This document shows, piece by piece, positions 1-7,757 of a stretch of DNA of 64,000 nt. The notes beneath the pieces were generated by a model. That model did not search any database, was not told the DNA's origin, and was given only the letters and a program-made list of their open reading frames with translations. A program made the translations under genes and the position numbers. Origin of the DNA: an uncultured Bacteroidales bacterium (lineage in GTDB: Bacteria > Bacteroidota > Bacteroidia > Bacteroidales > CAIXZF01); NCBI GenBank assembly GCA_903923925.1, contig CAIXZF010000063.1, positions 1-64,000 of the forward strand, read 5' to 3'. How positions within the stretch are numbered: the first letter of the stretch is position 1; every line of letters starts with the position of its first letter.

Positions 1-243
1 ATCACCAGCGATTACCACCCAGCCATTTTTATAATTAAATATATAATAATAGGCTTGGTCGTATTTATCACCGATATTTACCAGCGACAGTAGGTTTGAT
101 GTTTTCACATCACTAGTCACCTTTGATAAGAAATTAAAGGCAACTTTTTTGGCTGTTACTTCACTCACAGGAGTGGACATAGCCACATTGCTTGTAGCCA
201 TCGCCACTAGCAGCATCAGAATTAGTCTGAATTTGTTTTTCAT
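1..243 (-). CDS. C10 (streptopain-like) peptidase, N-terminal propeptide part, cut by the window edge
   Basis: Reading leftwards from the ATG at 243, about 81 residues are visible before the window ends. They start MKNKFRLILMLLVAMATSNV, a typical Sec signal peptide. After it come a Val-Ser-x-x-x-Ala-x-x-Val-Ala-x-x-Phe-Leu type helix and a strand reading YYYIFNYKNGWVVIAGD. The combination matches the Spi/propeptide domain that precedes the catalytic domain of Bacteroidota C10 cysteine proteases, where the propeptide inhibits the Cys-His enzyme until export. The catalytic part lies outside the window, so peptidase activity is inferred from the propeptide alone; free-standing Spi-domain inhibitors also exist. 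A perfect inverted repeat sits 31-50 bases upstream of the start. Confidence 0.7.
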   Translation of the reverse strand, partial: MKNKFRLILMLLVAMATSNVAMSTPVSEVTAKKVAFNFLSKVTSDVKTSNLLSLVNIGDKYDQAYYYIFNYKNGWVVIAGD

Positions 244-273
244 AGGTTTGATTAGTCTCGGTTTTGGGATACA

Positions 274-293
274 TGTTCGGTCGTGACCGAACA
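274..293. promoter_or_regulatory. Perfect 9-bp inverted repeat upstream of the C10 protease gene
   Basis: TGTTCGGTC and GACCGAACA are separated by two bases. The palindrome lies 31-50 bases upstream of the leftward protease start. It is GC-richer than its surroundings and has no T-run on either side, so an operator or a 5' UTR hairpin fits better than a terminator. The bound regulator is unknown. Confidence 0.45.
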
Positions 294-509
294 GCAAGGT
301 TAAGGCCTTGAAGCAGGACGATTCATATATGCCTGGTAAACAATTAGTTGAATTGTTTCTATGTATGGACATGACATGTAATATATTGATTATTAATTAG
401 TTGCCTTGAATGTCGGTAATAATTCATTATCCAAATATAAGTTATTTACGTTTGATATTCATGTATTCCAGAATATTTTGCCATTTGCCATAGCGTATTT
501 CGTGGATTA

Positions 510-815
510 TCTTGCATCCCTACGGGACGCTATAATTCGGTGGGCATCGCGTTTCTACCGACGTTTTGTGCCTGCGGCACTGGGTGGAATTTTGGGGATC
601 TTGCATGGTTCCTTGATCCCGTTGGGATATTGATGTCGGCAGAAAGGGCAGAATTTAGCATTTTACAAGACCTTTTTAGTGTGCTGGTTTGCTGGTTTGC
701 TCGTGTGCTGAGTGTGGCATTGTGCTTGTATATATAATCCCATGAATCAGTGCCGTAGGCACAAAATGTCGGTAGAAATGCCATGCCCCCTAAAATGTGC
801 CGTCCCTTTAGGGTA
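510..815. repeat. REP-like palindromic repeat cluster between the C10 protease and typA
   Basis: The gene-free stretch 244-930 contains an inverted repeat of 38 nt arms (543-580 and 750-787, 4 mismatches). Within and around the arms are several tiny hairpins with 2-3 base loops: 514-530 (stem CCC/GGG around TAC), 568-580 (GTGCC/GGCAC around TGC), 616-628 (ATCCC/GGGAT around GTT), 750-762 (GTGCC/GGCAC around GTA) and 804-813 (CCCT/AGGG). Short open frames across this region are only reflections of the inverted repeat. Such hairpin units look like dispersed intergenic repeats rather than genes. The rest of 244-930 shows nothing except a possible -7 box (TACCTTTG, 894-901) for typA. Confidence 0.6.
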
Positions 816-930
816 GTAAGCTAAAAGCCAGGCCTTGACCGAGTAGATTATGCTGCCCTTTTTCGTATATGTAATTTGAGTCGAAATAAGCTGTACCTTT
901 GCCGGCTCAATTGAAACCAAGTAATTTTTC

Positions 931-2733
931 ATGCAAAACATTAAGAATATTGCGATTATCGCACACGTCGACCACGGAAAAACAACCCTAGTCGACAGAA
1001 TTTTACACCAGGTGAAGCTTTTTCGGGAGAATGAAGATGTTGGAGATCTGATTTTAGACAGCAACGACCTTGAACGTGAAAGAGGAATTACAATTTTAGC
1101 AAAAAATGTAAGCGTTCGTTATAAAGGCGTAAAAATCAACATTATAGATACTCCTGGTCACAGCGATTTCGGCGGTGAAGTGGAAAGAGTATTAAATATG
1201 GCCGATGGCGTTCTGCTTTTGGTTGATGCTTTCGAAGGACCAATGCCTCAAACTCGCTTTGTTCTTCAAAAAGCACTCGAGTTAGGATTAAAGCCTATAG
1301 TGGTAATAAACAAAGTTGATAAACCCAATTGCCATCCTGATCATGTTCAGGAAGCTGTTTTTGAGTTGATGTTCAATCTTGAGGCTACCGACGATCAGCT
1401 GAATTTCCCAACGGTCTATGGATCCTCCAAACATGGATGGATGTCGGAGGACTGGCGTAAAGAAACCACTGACGTTACCCATTTACTGAATGTTATTATT
1501 GAAACTATTCCTGAACCAATTATTCAGGAAGGGAATCTTCAGTTACAGATTACTTCTATTGATTACTCCTCCTACGTAGGCCGTATCGCGGTAGGCAGGG
1601 TGCAGCGCGGATTTATAAAGGCCGGAACTACAGTTGCTTTGATGAAAAGAACTGATGGGGAAATAAAAAAGAATTATATCAAAGAATTGTATCTGTTCGA
1701 AGGTCTTGGTAAAGAAAAAACCAAGAATGAAATTCATGCAGGTGAGATAGTAGCGATTGTTGGTCTCGAAGATTTCGATATCGGAGATACCGTTGCGGAT
1801 TGGGAGAATCCTGAAGCTCTGATTCCTATTAAAGTTGATGAGCCTACAATGAGTATGCTATTTACAATCAACAACTCTCCGTTTTTCGGAAAAGATGGTA
1901 AATTTGTAACTTCCAGGCATTTACGCGATCGTTTATTCAGAGAAATTGAAAAAAACCTTGCCCTTAAGGTAATGGAAACTGATTCCTCTGATTCCTATCT
2001 TGTACATGGAAGGGGTATTCTGCATCTTTCGATTCTTGTAGAAACAATGCGTCGCGAAGGCTTTGAATTCCAATTAGGTCAGCCACAGGTAATTCTCAGA
2101 CAAGTAGAAGGAGAAACTCTCGAACCAATTGAATACCTGACGATTCACGTTCCTGAAGCATTCTCCGGGAAGGTAATCGACATTGTTACCAGCCGTAAAG
2201 GTGAAATATTAAATATTGAAACCAAAGGCGATCGTATTATTCTGGAGTTTAATATTCCTGCAAGATCGCTGATTGGTTTAAGAAATATTATCCTTACCAG
2301 TACTGAAGGTGAAGCCATTATGGCACACCGTTATAAAGGATATGAACCATGGAAAGGTGATGCAGCTGCACGCAGAAACGGAGCCTTAATAGCTATGGAT
2401 ACAGGACAGTCAATCCCCTACTCTATTGATAAACTGCAAGATAGAGGATCATTTTTTATCATTGCCGGCGAAGATGTTTATGCTGGCCAGGTAATTGGTG
2501 AACATATCCGTCAGGATGATTTAGTGATCAATGTTTGTAAGACCAAGAAACTCACAAACATTCGTGCTTCTGGTACAGATGATAAAGCTTCTTTGACACC
2601 TCCTATTCGTTTCTCTCTGGAAGAGGCTATGGAATATATCCGTCAGGATGAATACCTGGAAGTAACACCAAAAAACATTCGTTTACGTAAGGTTCTGCTT
2701 GATGAAATTGAGCGGAAACGACAGAAAAAATAA
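931..2733 (+). CDS. typA: Translational GTPase TypA/BipA
   Basis: TypA is a ribosome-associated GTPase of the EF-G/LepA superfamily that acts in ribosome assembly and stress or cold adaptation. The 600-residue length is normal for the family. G1 (AHVDHGKTT, residues 11-19), the DTPGHSDFGGE switch and NKVD are all present. They are followed by domain II, domain III and the characteristic TypA C-terminal domain (AHRYKGYEPWKGD region, then NIRASGTDDK). The start at 931 places G1 at the usual distance. A TACCTTTG box at 894-901 could be the -7 element, but no well-spaced TTTG is seen. The gene is monocistronic and ends at a strong terminator. Confidence 0.97.
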   Translation: MQNIKNIAIIAHVDHGKTTLVDRILHQVKLFRENEDVGDLILDSNDLERERGITILAKNVSVRYKGVKINIIDTPGHSDFGGEVERVLNMADGVLLLVDAFEGPMPQTRFVLQKALELGLKPIVVINKVDKPNCHPDHVQEAVFELMFNLEATDDQLNFPTVYGSSKHGWMSEDWRKETTDVTHLLNVIIETIPEPIIQEGNLQLQITSIDYSSYVGRIAVGRVQRGFIKAGTTVALMKRTDGEIKKNYIKELYLFEGLGKEKTKNEIHAGEIVAIVGLEDFDIGDTVADWENPEALIPIKVDEPTMSMLFTINNSPFFGKDGKFVTSRHLRDRLFREIEKNLALKVMETDSSDSYLVHGRGILHLSILVETMRREGFEFQLGQPQVILRQVEGETLEPIEYLTIHVPEAFSGKVIDIVTSRKGEILNIETKGDRIILEFNIPARSLIGLRNIILTSTEGEAIMAHRYKGYEPWKGDAAARRNGALIAMDTGQSIPYSIDKLQDRGSFFIIAGEDVYAGQVIGEHIRQDDLVINVCKTKKLTNIRASGTDDKASLTPPIRFSLEEAMEYIRQDEYLEVTPKNIRLRKVLLDEIERKRQKK

Positions 2734-2756
2734 AGACTTAATATATTGATTAGAAG

Positions 2757-2787
2757 GGCAACAGGAAATTTTCTGTTGCCTTTTTTG
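2757..2787 (+). terminator. Rho-independent terminator of typA
   Basis: GGCAACAG (2757-2764) pairs with CTGTTGCC (2773-2780) and is followed at once by six T. It lies 24 bases after the typA stop. Confidence 0.9.
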
Positions 2788-2945
2788 TTTTTAAATTAAT
2801 TCCAGGAAGGTCAGTTTTTTAGTTTATTATTTTGAATATCAAATTGGTAAAAACCAGGGAAGGCATTTGAAATGTAGAAATGCAACAAATTGTTTTTTTT
2901 AAATGGCAATAAATAAATTTAATAACTTTACCAAAAACAATAACA

Positions 2946-3182
2946 ATGAGCACAATAGAGCTTAGAAATCTGATAATTAGCCAATTAGCTCACATTAATG
3001 ATACATCTTTTTAAAAAGCAATAAAAACTTTAGTTGACTCTAAAGTTGAAGAAGAAGGATATAAACTTTCAGACTATCAAAAAGAAAGAATCCTTGCAGG
3101 CAGGGAACAGTTGTTAGCAGGGAAGACTATTTCACATGAGGAAATACAAAAAGAAATTGACCAATGGCTAACATCAAAATAG
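2946..3182 (+). pseudogene. Broken antitoxin-like gene of a toxin-antitoxin module (nonsense mutation)
   Basis: The frame from the ATG at 2946 encodes 78 residues but is interrupted by one in-frame TAA at 3012-3014 (codon 23), between Asp-Thr-Ser-Phe and Lys-Ala-Ile-Lys. A single base change (TTA to TAA) explains the stop. The rest reads as a charged helical protein (KVEEEGYKLSDYQKERILAG, then HEEIQKEIDQWL), the pattern of small antitoxins paired with ParE/RelE toxins in Bacteroidota. The family assignment rests on this pattern and on the overlapping toxin-like start; I did not match it to a named family. Readthrough or re-initiation is possible but seems unlikely. Confidence 0.55.
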
Positions 3183-3208
3183 TCTGGATCCGACAGAAAG
3201 AAAAATAA
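3164..3208 (+). pseudogene. Remnant of a ParE/RelE-type toxin start
   Basis: Overlapping the end of the broken antitoxin frame by 19 bases, an ATG opens MANIKIVWIRQKEK and then stops. Bacteroidota ParE/RelE toxins often begin with a strand of the type Ile-x-Trp-Thr-x-x-Ala/Gln that overlaps the antitoxin gene. Only 14 codons remain and no further toxin sequence follows before the next gene at 3306. Confidence 0.4.
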
Positions 3209-3305
3209 TTTCACGAAAAAAATAATTTCCACTTTTGCAAAAAGCGTTTCTTAAACGTTTTCTCATCAATAGGTAAACCATATCTTTATTTATATATATT
3301 AAATA

Positions 3306-3879
3306 ATGCGACCATCCCTCCTCTTTCTCTTCCTGTTTCTCACAAATTTCCTTTTCGCCCAGATAGTTGATTATGGCAATAATGAAAGTGCAGGCAATTA
3401 TTATAATGTTAGAGGCATAAAAATTTACACTGAAGAATATGGTAAGGGGAAGCCACTAATTCTTCTTCACGGAAATGGTGGAAATATATCCTCATTTTCG
3501 GGCATAATCCCCTATTTTTCAAAATCTTACCGCACAATTGCCATTGACAGCCGTGCCCATGGAAAATCAGAGGATACAGGCGATTCGCTGAGTTTTGAAA
3601 TGATGGCAGATGATGTAGCATCTTTGATTGATCAGATGAAAATTGATTCGGCCTACGTTATCGGGTGGAGTGATGGAGGAATCATTGCCCTGGAAATTGC
3701 CATGCGGCATCCTGAAAAAGTAATAAAACTGGCATCAACCGGTGCGAACTTATGGCCTGATCTACCAGAACATCCCAAAAGCACAACTCTGGGTTTTACC
3801 AAATTCAAGCCATGGTACACTTATTGAATATCCCAGGGAATTCTGCAATACTGTAGACCATTTTTTTAAATCAAAATAA
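3306..3879 (+). pseudogene. Alpha/beta hydrolase with internal deletion and frameshift
   Basis: The open frame (3306-3827, 173 aa) has a signal peptide ending LFAQ, the oxyanion motif HGNGGN and the nucleophile elbow GWSDGG, as in alpha/beta-fold lipases and esterases. It stops after FKPWYTY, far short of the family's usual 260-300 residues. In the +1 frame from 3811, the sequence HGTLIEYPREFCNTVDHFF and its last few residues continue to a stop at 3879. That is the usual C-terminal end of such hydrolases, with the catalytic His at its start. The simplest reading is a deletion of roughly 80-100 codons, including the catalytic Asp region, that also shifted the frame. The protein as encoded would lack a complete triad. 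Confidence 0.7.
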
Positions 3880-3899
3880 AACAAAACAAAAGTCTAAAG

Positions 3900-4562
3900 A
3901 TGAGCAAAATCATAAAGTTCGGAGAAGATGTTCAGGGATATTCTATTCCGGTAGTAAATGAAAGAGAAGTAAGAGCCGCTGCAGGAATATTATTCCTGGC
4001 CACCTTTCTGTCTCTGATGTTTATTTTGTTTAAAGGGAATTTTGTTCCGATAAAATATGTTGTCACTGTGTTTCTTACAGATTTTATCATCAGGGTTTTC
4101 ATAAATCCAAAATTTTCGCCTACCCTTATCATTGGCCGCCTTATTGTGCGGAACCAGACTCCGGAATATGTTGGAGCCATGCAGAAAAAGTTTGCCTGGA
4201 TTATTGGAGTCATCCTTGCAGCCACTATGTTTATTTTCCTGGTAATTGTAAATGCTTACAGTGCCGTAACTGGTATAATCTGCCTGATTTGCCTGATATT
4301 TCTGTTCTTTGAATCAGCCTTCGGAATCTGCCTGGGATGTATGGTTTATCCTCTTATCTATAAAGAAAAGGCTCAATATTGTCCGGGAGAAGTTTGTGAC
4401 ACGAAAGCAAAGCAGGATATTCAGAAAACATCATGGGTGCAACTGCTTGTTATTGTGTTTTTTATCCTTTTCATTTTGCTTACAGCCTTTTTCCTTAATA
4501 CTGAATTCGGTAAAAAGCCCTACGATTTGTTTGGAGGGAATAATACAGAACAACCAAAATAA
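3900..4562 (+). CDS. DUF4395 family integral membrane protein
   Basis: The 220-residue protein has about four to five hydrophobic segments (roughly residues 28-48, 52-70, 98-118, 122-150 and 180-200). A short N-terminal tail contains GYSIPVVNEREVRAAAG, typical of DUF4395. Cysteines cluster in FGICLGCMVY and further on in QYCPGEVC, suggesting a redox or metal site at the membrane face. DUF4395 proteins are often found near thioredoxin-like or rhodanese genes, but no such neighbour is present here. Function is unknown. The gene is downstream of the broken hydrolase and convergent with the heparinase-like gene. Confidence 0.75.
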   Translation: MSKIIKFGEDVQGYSIPVVNEREVRAAAGILFLATFLSLMFILFKGNFVPIKYVVTVFLTDFIIRVFINPKFSPTLIIGRLIVRNQTPEYVGAMQKKFAWIIGVILAATMFIFLVIVNAYSAVTGIICLICLIFLFFESAFGICLGCMVYPLIYKEKAQYCPGEVCDTKAKQDIQKTSWVQLLVIVFFILFILLTAFFLNTEFGKKPYDLFGGNNTEQPK

Positions 4563-4631
4563 TTCGTATTAATTAATCAGGAGATTAAAACAATATAAAT
4601 TTCATAGAACCAGCATCCGATGCACTGTTGC

Positions 4632-7415
4632 TTATGGAAAGAACGACCCGTTAACGTCCCCATAACAAACTCCAAGTATAAGAACTGGCTGAATCAGTGT
4701 ACTCTGAATATGCAGCTGTTTGCTTTGGAAAAGCCAGTCGCCGGATGGAAATGTGTTTATTAATCCTACGTAACGTTTTGCGATCATGAGCGCATCAATG
4801 GTGTTGATAGTGGTATTCTGGTCGACATCGGCGGCTTGAAGAAACAAGTTGGAAAGGTTTGTGAGATGGACAAAATGTTTTAAAACGATGAGCGCATCTG
4901 CTGAATTAACTCCACCCCACATCTTTGATGTTGAACAACTTACAACAAATTGACCAGTATCAGTTACCGGAAACTGGAATCCACCACTACTGTTAGTAAG
5001 GGTTTGCCCTAGTAAAGCACCATTCTTATATAGATAAACTGTTATGCTATCAAGTTGTGAAAAAACATCATTACTATAATAAACAGTGCCCTGAAGTTTT
5101 CTGCTGGTAATTTCAACAGAATGATTTCCTGAACTCAATCCAAACAGTGTTTTCAGAATACCGTTGGAATCGGTAGGCATTGAAGTTAAAATTATGTTAT
5201 CTACCTTAACATCAAACCATTTGGATTTCTTCATATCAGCAGCAAAAACAGTAACTCCTCTGCCACCCGGGATATTAGTCAGATAATGACGGTCAATACC
5301 GGTATCTCCCGGAGAACTAAAACAGTATAAAGTATTATCCCAATCGGCCATAATTGTAGTTCCATTTTTCTGACCGCTGCCACCAGCCACAGAAGGAGCA
5401 TTATTATCGCCAATTTTAATGGTATGCAGAAAAACAAGGCTATCGCTTACTTCTGTTGGAGAAACTTCAATTCTCCAATTCCCCGGTGTGGTATGAACCG
5501 TGTCCATTGTACCACCCACTGGGTAATTGATTCCATTTACATAAAATTGATAAGCACTCCCTCCTATCCGTTTTGTTGTAGTGTTAGTTGGAAACAGGGT
5601 ACGAACAGCTACATTACCATTGCCATTAGTTTGTGTAATATCTTTGCCTGAAAATATTTCAATATGATTGGGAACCAATGTATTAAGCAAACCTCCACTT
5701 ACTAATGGTTTGTTTTGAAAATGAAGAATCCACCGGGCATCACGCTGTTTATTCGCTGTATTTACCAAATGTACATGGTCCAGAATGATTACATGATCAG
5801 GTTTTGCAAATAAAACCCTCCGGCGAAACCGGTCAAGTTTAGCAGGATTATAACTTTTTTCAGCATCTGTAATGGTGTAAGAATAATTATTCCCACTTCC
5901 CCATTTTACCCATTTCCCCTTTTGAAACTGCGGCAAAGTAAACTCAGTGTGATTTGATAAGGTTGGTGATTCATTCTGACCACCGTCGTTACTAACGTTT
6001 ACGCCCCAGTTGATATATTGCTCAGTGGAATCGAACACGCAAATACTGTTGTTTGAAACAGTCCTCATATAATAGTTCACATAATGCTGATCTCCATAGG
6101 AAAGGTAATACCCAGAGTTTATTATCTGCGGTTTATTCTTGAAAATACAGAACGAATTGTTGTCGCGATGTTCATGAGCTGCCTTTTTAATTGGGGAGTT
6201 AGACACCCACAACAATGCTGCATCCGTTTGCCAGCTGCTGCGACTTACTGATAAACCTGATTTGTCGCTCCACCAATCATGAGCAATATCAGGTTTGGTA
6301 ACAATCGGCATATTGAAGTCCTTGTACATCAACTTATTATAAATTGGAGCAGTATAACCCATATTTGCAGGCAGCGAATAATACTGGGCCAACCATAAGC
6401 TCCTCGGATCATTGAAATATCTGGTGTGGAGGTAAATTACCCTGTCGCCGCTCATATTAGTGAATCCATCACCCCAGTTAATTGTCCATCCATCAGGCTG
6501 GATAAAATACCAATACTGATTGATTGAGTTCAGTACCCAGGGAAGATCTGAATAATAATTTTTATTGGTTGCAATCCGCATATTTTCAAATAGTTGAAAC
6601 TGATCTACAAGGCTCCACATGGAATATGCTGCTGTCCAGTTCCAGCCTCCATCATCATCCCTGAAATGAGCATAACAAGGTTCGAAACCATTGGTCCATT
6701 TATCCACTGTAATGCGATACCACTGTTGAACAGTATCCTGCTGCTGCAGCGTTAAGCCATCAGCATAGGCCAAAACAAGTGCATACTGATTTGCATAAAA
6801 CGTATTCCAGGCATTATGACTGGAAACATAACTGTTTCCGGCAGAAGAAGTTATATATGAATTCATAAAATATCGATCAACTTTATAAAGATTCAGTACC
6901 AATTGCTGCCGCATCGACTGAGGTATATCATTATAACACCAGTCGAGTAACATACCTCCCATATCAGCAAGCCCCCGGATAGTATTCTCATTCGTATACC
7001 AGTCGTAATTACTGAAGTTCAAGGTATCAAAACGGTTGTTAATCCAGCTGATAATAAACCTGCAGCGTTTAAGAGCGAGAGGATCATTCGTAATTTTAAA
7101 GAGCGAAACTGTATAAATTGCCTCAGAGCTTGCCCACGCTGAATTAAAGTTCCAGGTCCATAATGAACTATCACTACCTAAGAGGTAAAGTTGAGGATCG
7201 TTGTACCAATTATTGTTTAAGGCATTTTGGAAACTTGTAAATGTGCTGCCACAATCACCAGTAGTTCTATTAAGCTGCAGCCATGCAAATCGGGTGGAAT
7301 CAATATAAATTCTTGGTCTGGAAGATTTTATTACTGGATATTCCTGAGCATCAAGTGAGCAGGCGAAAAGCACTAAAATTAGAATTATTGATTCAATCTC
7401 CTTAATTACGAGCAT
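4632..7415 (-). CDS. Secreted heparinase II/III-like protein with dockerin-like C-terminal domain
   Basis: I prefer the ATG at 7415: it gives a normal signal peptide (MLVIKEIESIILILVLFACS, then LDAQEYP) and about 927 residues. The ATG at 7496 would place that signal behind 27 extra residues. The middle resembles the alpha/alpha-toroid plus beta-sandwich of polysaccharide lyase families: Trp/Tyr-rich helices, and HEHRDNNSFCIFKN followed by INSGYYLSYGDQHY. The last ~90 residues hold two EF-hand-like segments (SADALIVLKHFV and DVDQNTTINTIDALMIAKRYVG) ending CYGDVNGSF, a dockerin-like module often seen on Bacteroidota exoproteins. The exact substrate cannot be read from the sequence. The gene stands alone and is divergent from the EF-G gene. 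Confidence 0.7.
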   Translation of the reverse strand: MLVIKEIESIILILVLFACSLDAQEYPVIKSSRPRIYIDSTRFAWLQLNRTTGDCGSTFTSFQNALNNNWYNDPQLYLLGSDSSLWTWNFNSAWASSEAIYTVSLFKITNDPLALKRCRFIISWINNRFDTLNFSNYDWYTNENTIRGLADMGGMLLDWCYNDIPQSMRQQLVLNLYKVDRYFMNSYITSSAGNSYVSSHNAWNTFYANQYALVLAYADGLTLQQQDTVQQWYRITVDKWTNGFEPCYAHFRDDDGGWNWTAAYSMWSLVDQFQLFENMRIATNKNYYSDLPWVLNSINQYWYFIQPDGWTINWGDGFTNMSGDRVIYLHTRYFNDPRSLWLAQYYSLPANMGYTAPIYNKLMYKDFNMPIVTKPDIAHDWWSDKSGLSVSRSSWQTDAALLWVSNSPIKKAAHEHRDNNSFCIFKNKPQIINSGYYLSYGDQHYVNYYMRTVSNNSICVFDSTEQYINWGVNVSNDGGQNESPTLSNHTEFTLPQFQKGKWVKWGSGNNYSYTITDAEKSYNPAKLDRFRRRVLFAKPDHVIILDHVHLVNTANKQRDARWILHFQNKPLVSGGLLNTLVPNHIEIFSGKDITQTNGNGNVAVRTLFPTNTTTKRIGGSAYQFYVNGINYPVGGTMDTVHTTPGNWRIEVSPTEVSDSLVFLHTIKIGDNNAPSVAGGSGQKNGTTIMADWDNTLYCFSSPGDTGIDRHYLTNIPGGRGVTVFAADMKKSKWFDVKVDNIILTSMPTDSNGILKTLFGLSSGNHSVEITSRKLQGTVYYSNDVFSQLDSITVYLYKNGALLGQTLTNSSGGFQFPVTDTGQFVVSCSTSKMWGGVNSADALIVLKHFVHLTNLSNLFLQAADVDQNTTINTIDALMIAKRYVGLINTFPSGDWLFQSKQLHIQSTLIQPVLILGVCYGDVNGSFFP

Positions 7416-7652
7416 TTTGCTGAAGATATTTTTTAAATTGGAGATACTGTTTGTAAGAAGTTTATTCAGAAAATGCCATTTTTTGTCGTATGTCATAATA
7501 AATTTATGTTAAATAATTACGAATTCAAAACCTCTCCGTATTTTGAATTAAAATAAATCGTAATTTTGCACCCCTTTTTGAGAGTACATTTATCCTGTAT
7601 TTTTTGAAATAATTTTCAAGTTAACAATAATTTCTACACGAAAATGAAGTAA

Positions 7653-7670
7653 TTGTTAACATATTATCAA
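7653..7670. promoter_or_regulatory. Rex-box-like inverted repeat upstream of the EF-G gene
   Basis: TTGTTAA-CATA-TTATCAA matches 13 of 14 fixed positions of the clostridial/thermotogal Rex box TTGTTAANNNNTTAACAA. It lies 88-105 bases before the fusA-like start, in the 260-bp divergent region 7497-7757. That region is otherwise only AT-rich, with a possible -7 box TAATTTTG at 7561-7568. The match could be chance in such AT-rich DNA. Confidence 0.3.
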
Positions 7671-7757
7671 TAAAGCATTTACAAAATATTAATATTAAAT
7701 TAACCTTTAAAAAAACCATTCTCATACGCGTTTGGTTTAGAAAACGAAAAACAAAAT

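Noticed and set aside
540-784. Overlapping short open frames on both strands in the region before typA
   Set aside because: Their similar peptides on opposite strands arise from the 38-nt inverted repeat; no start signal or protein family supports them.
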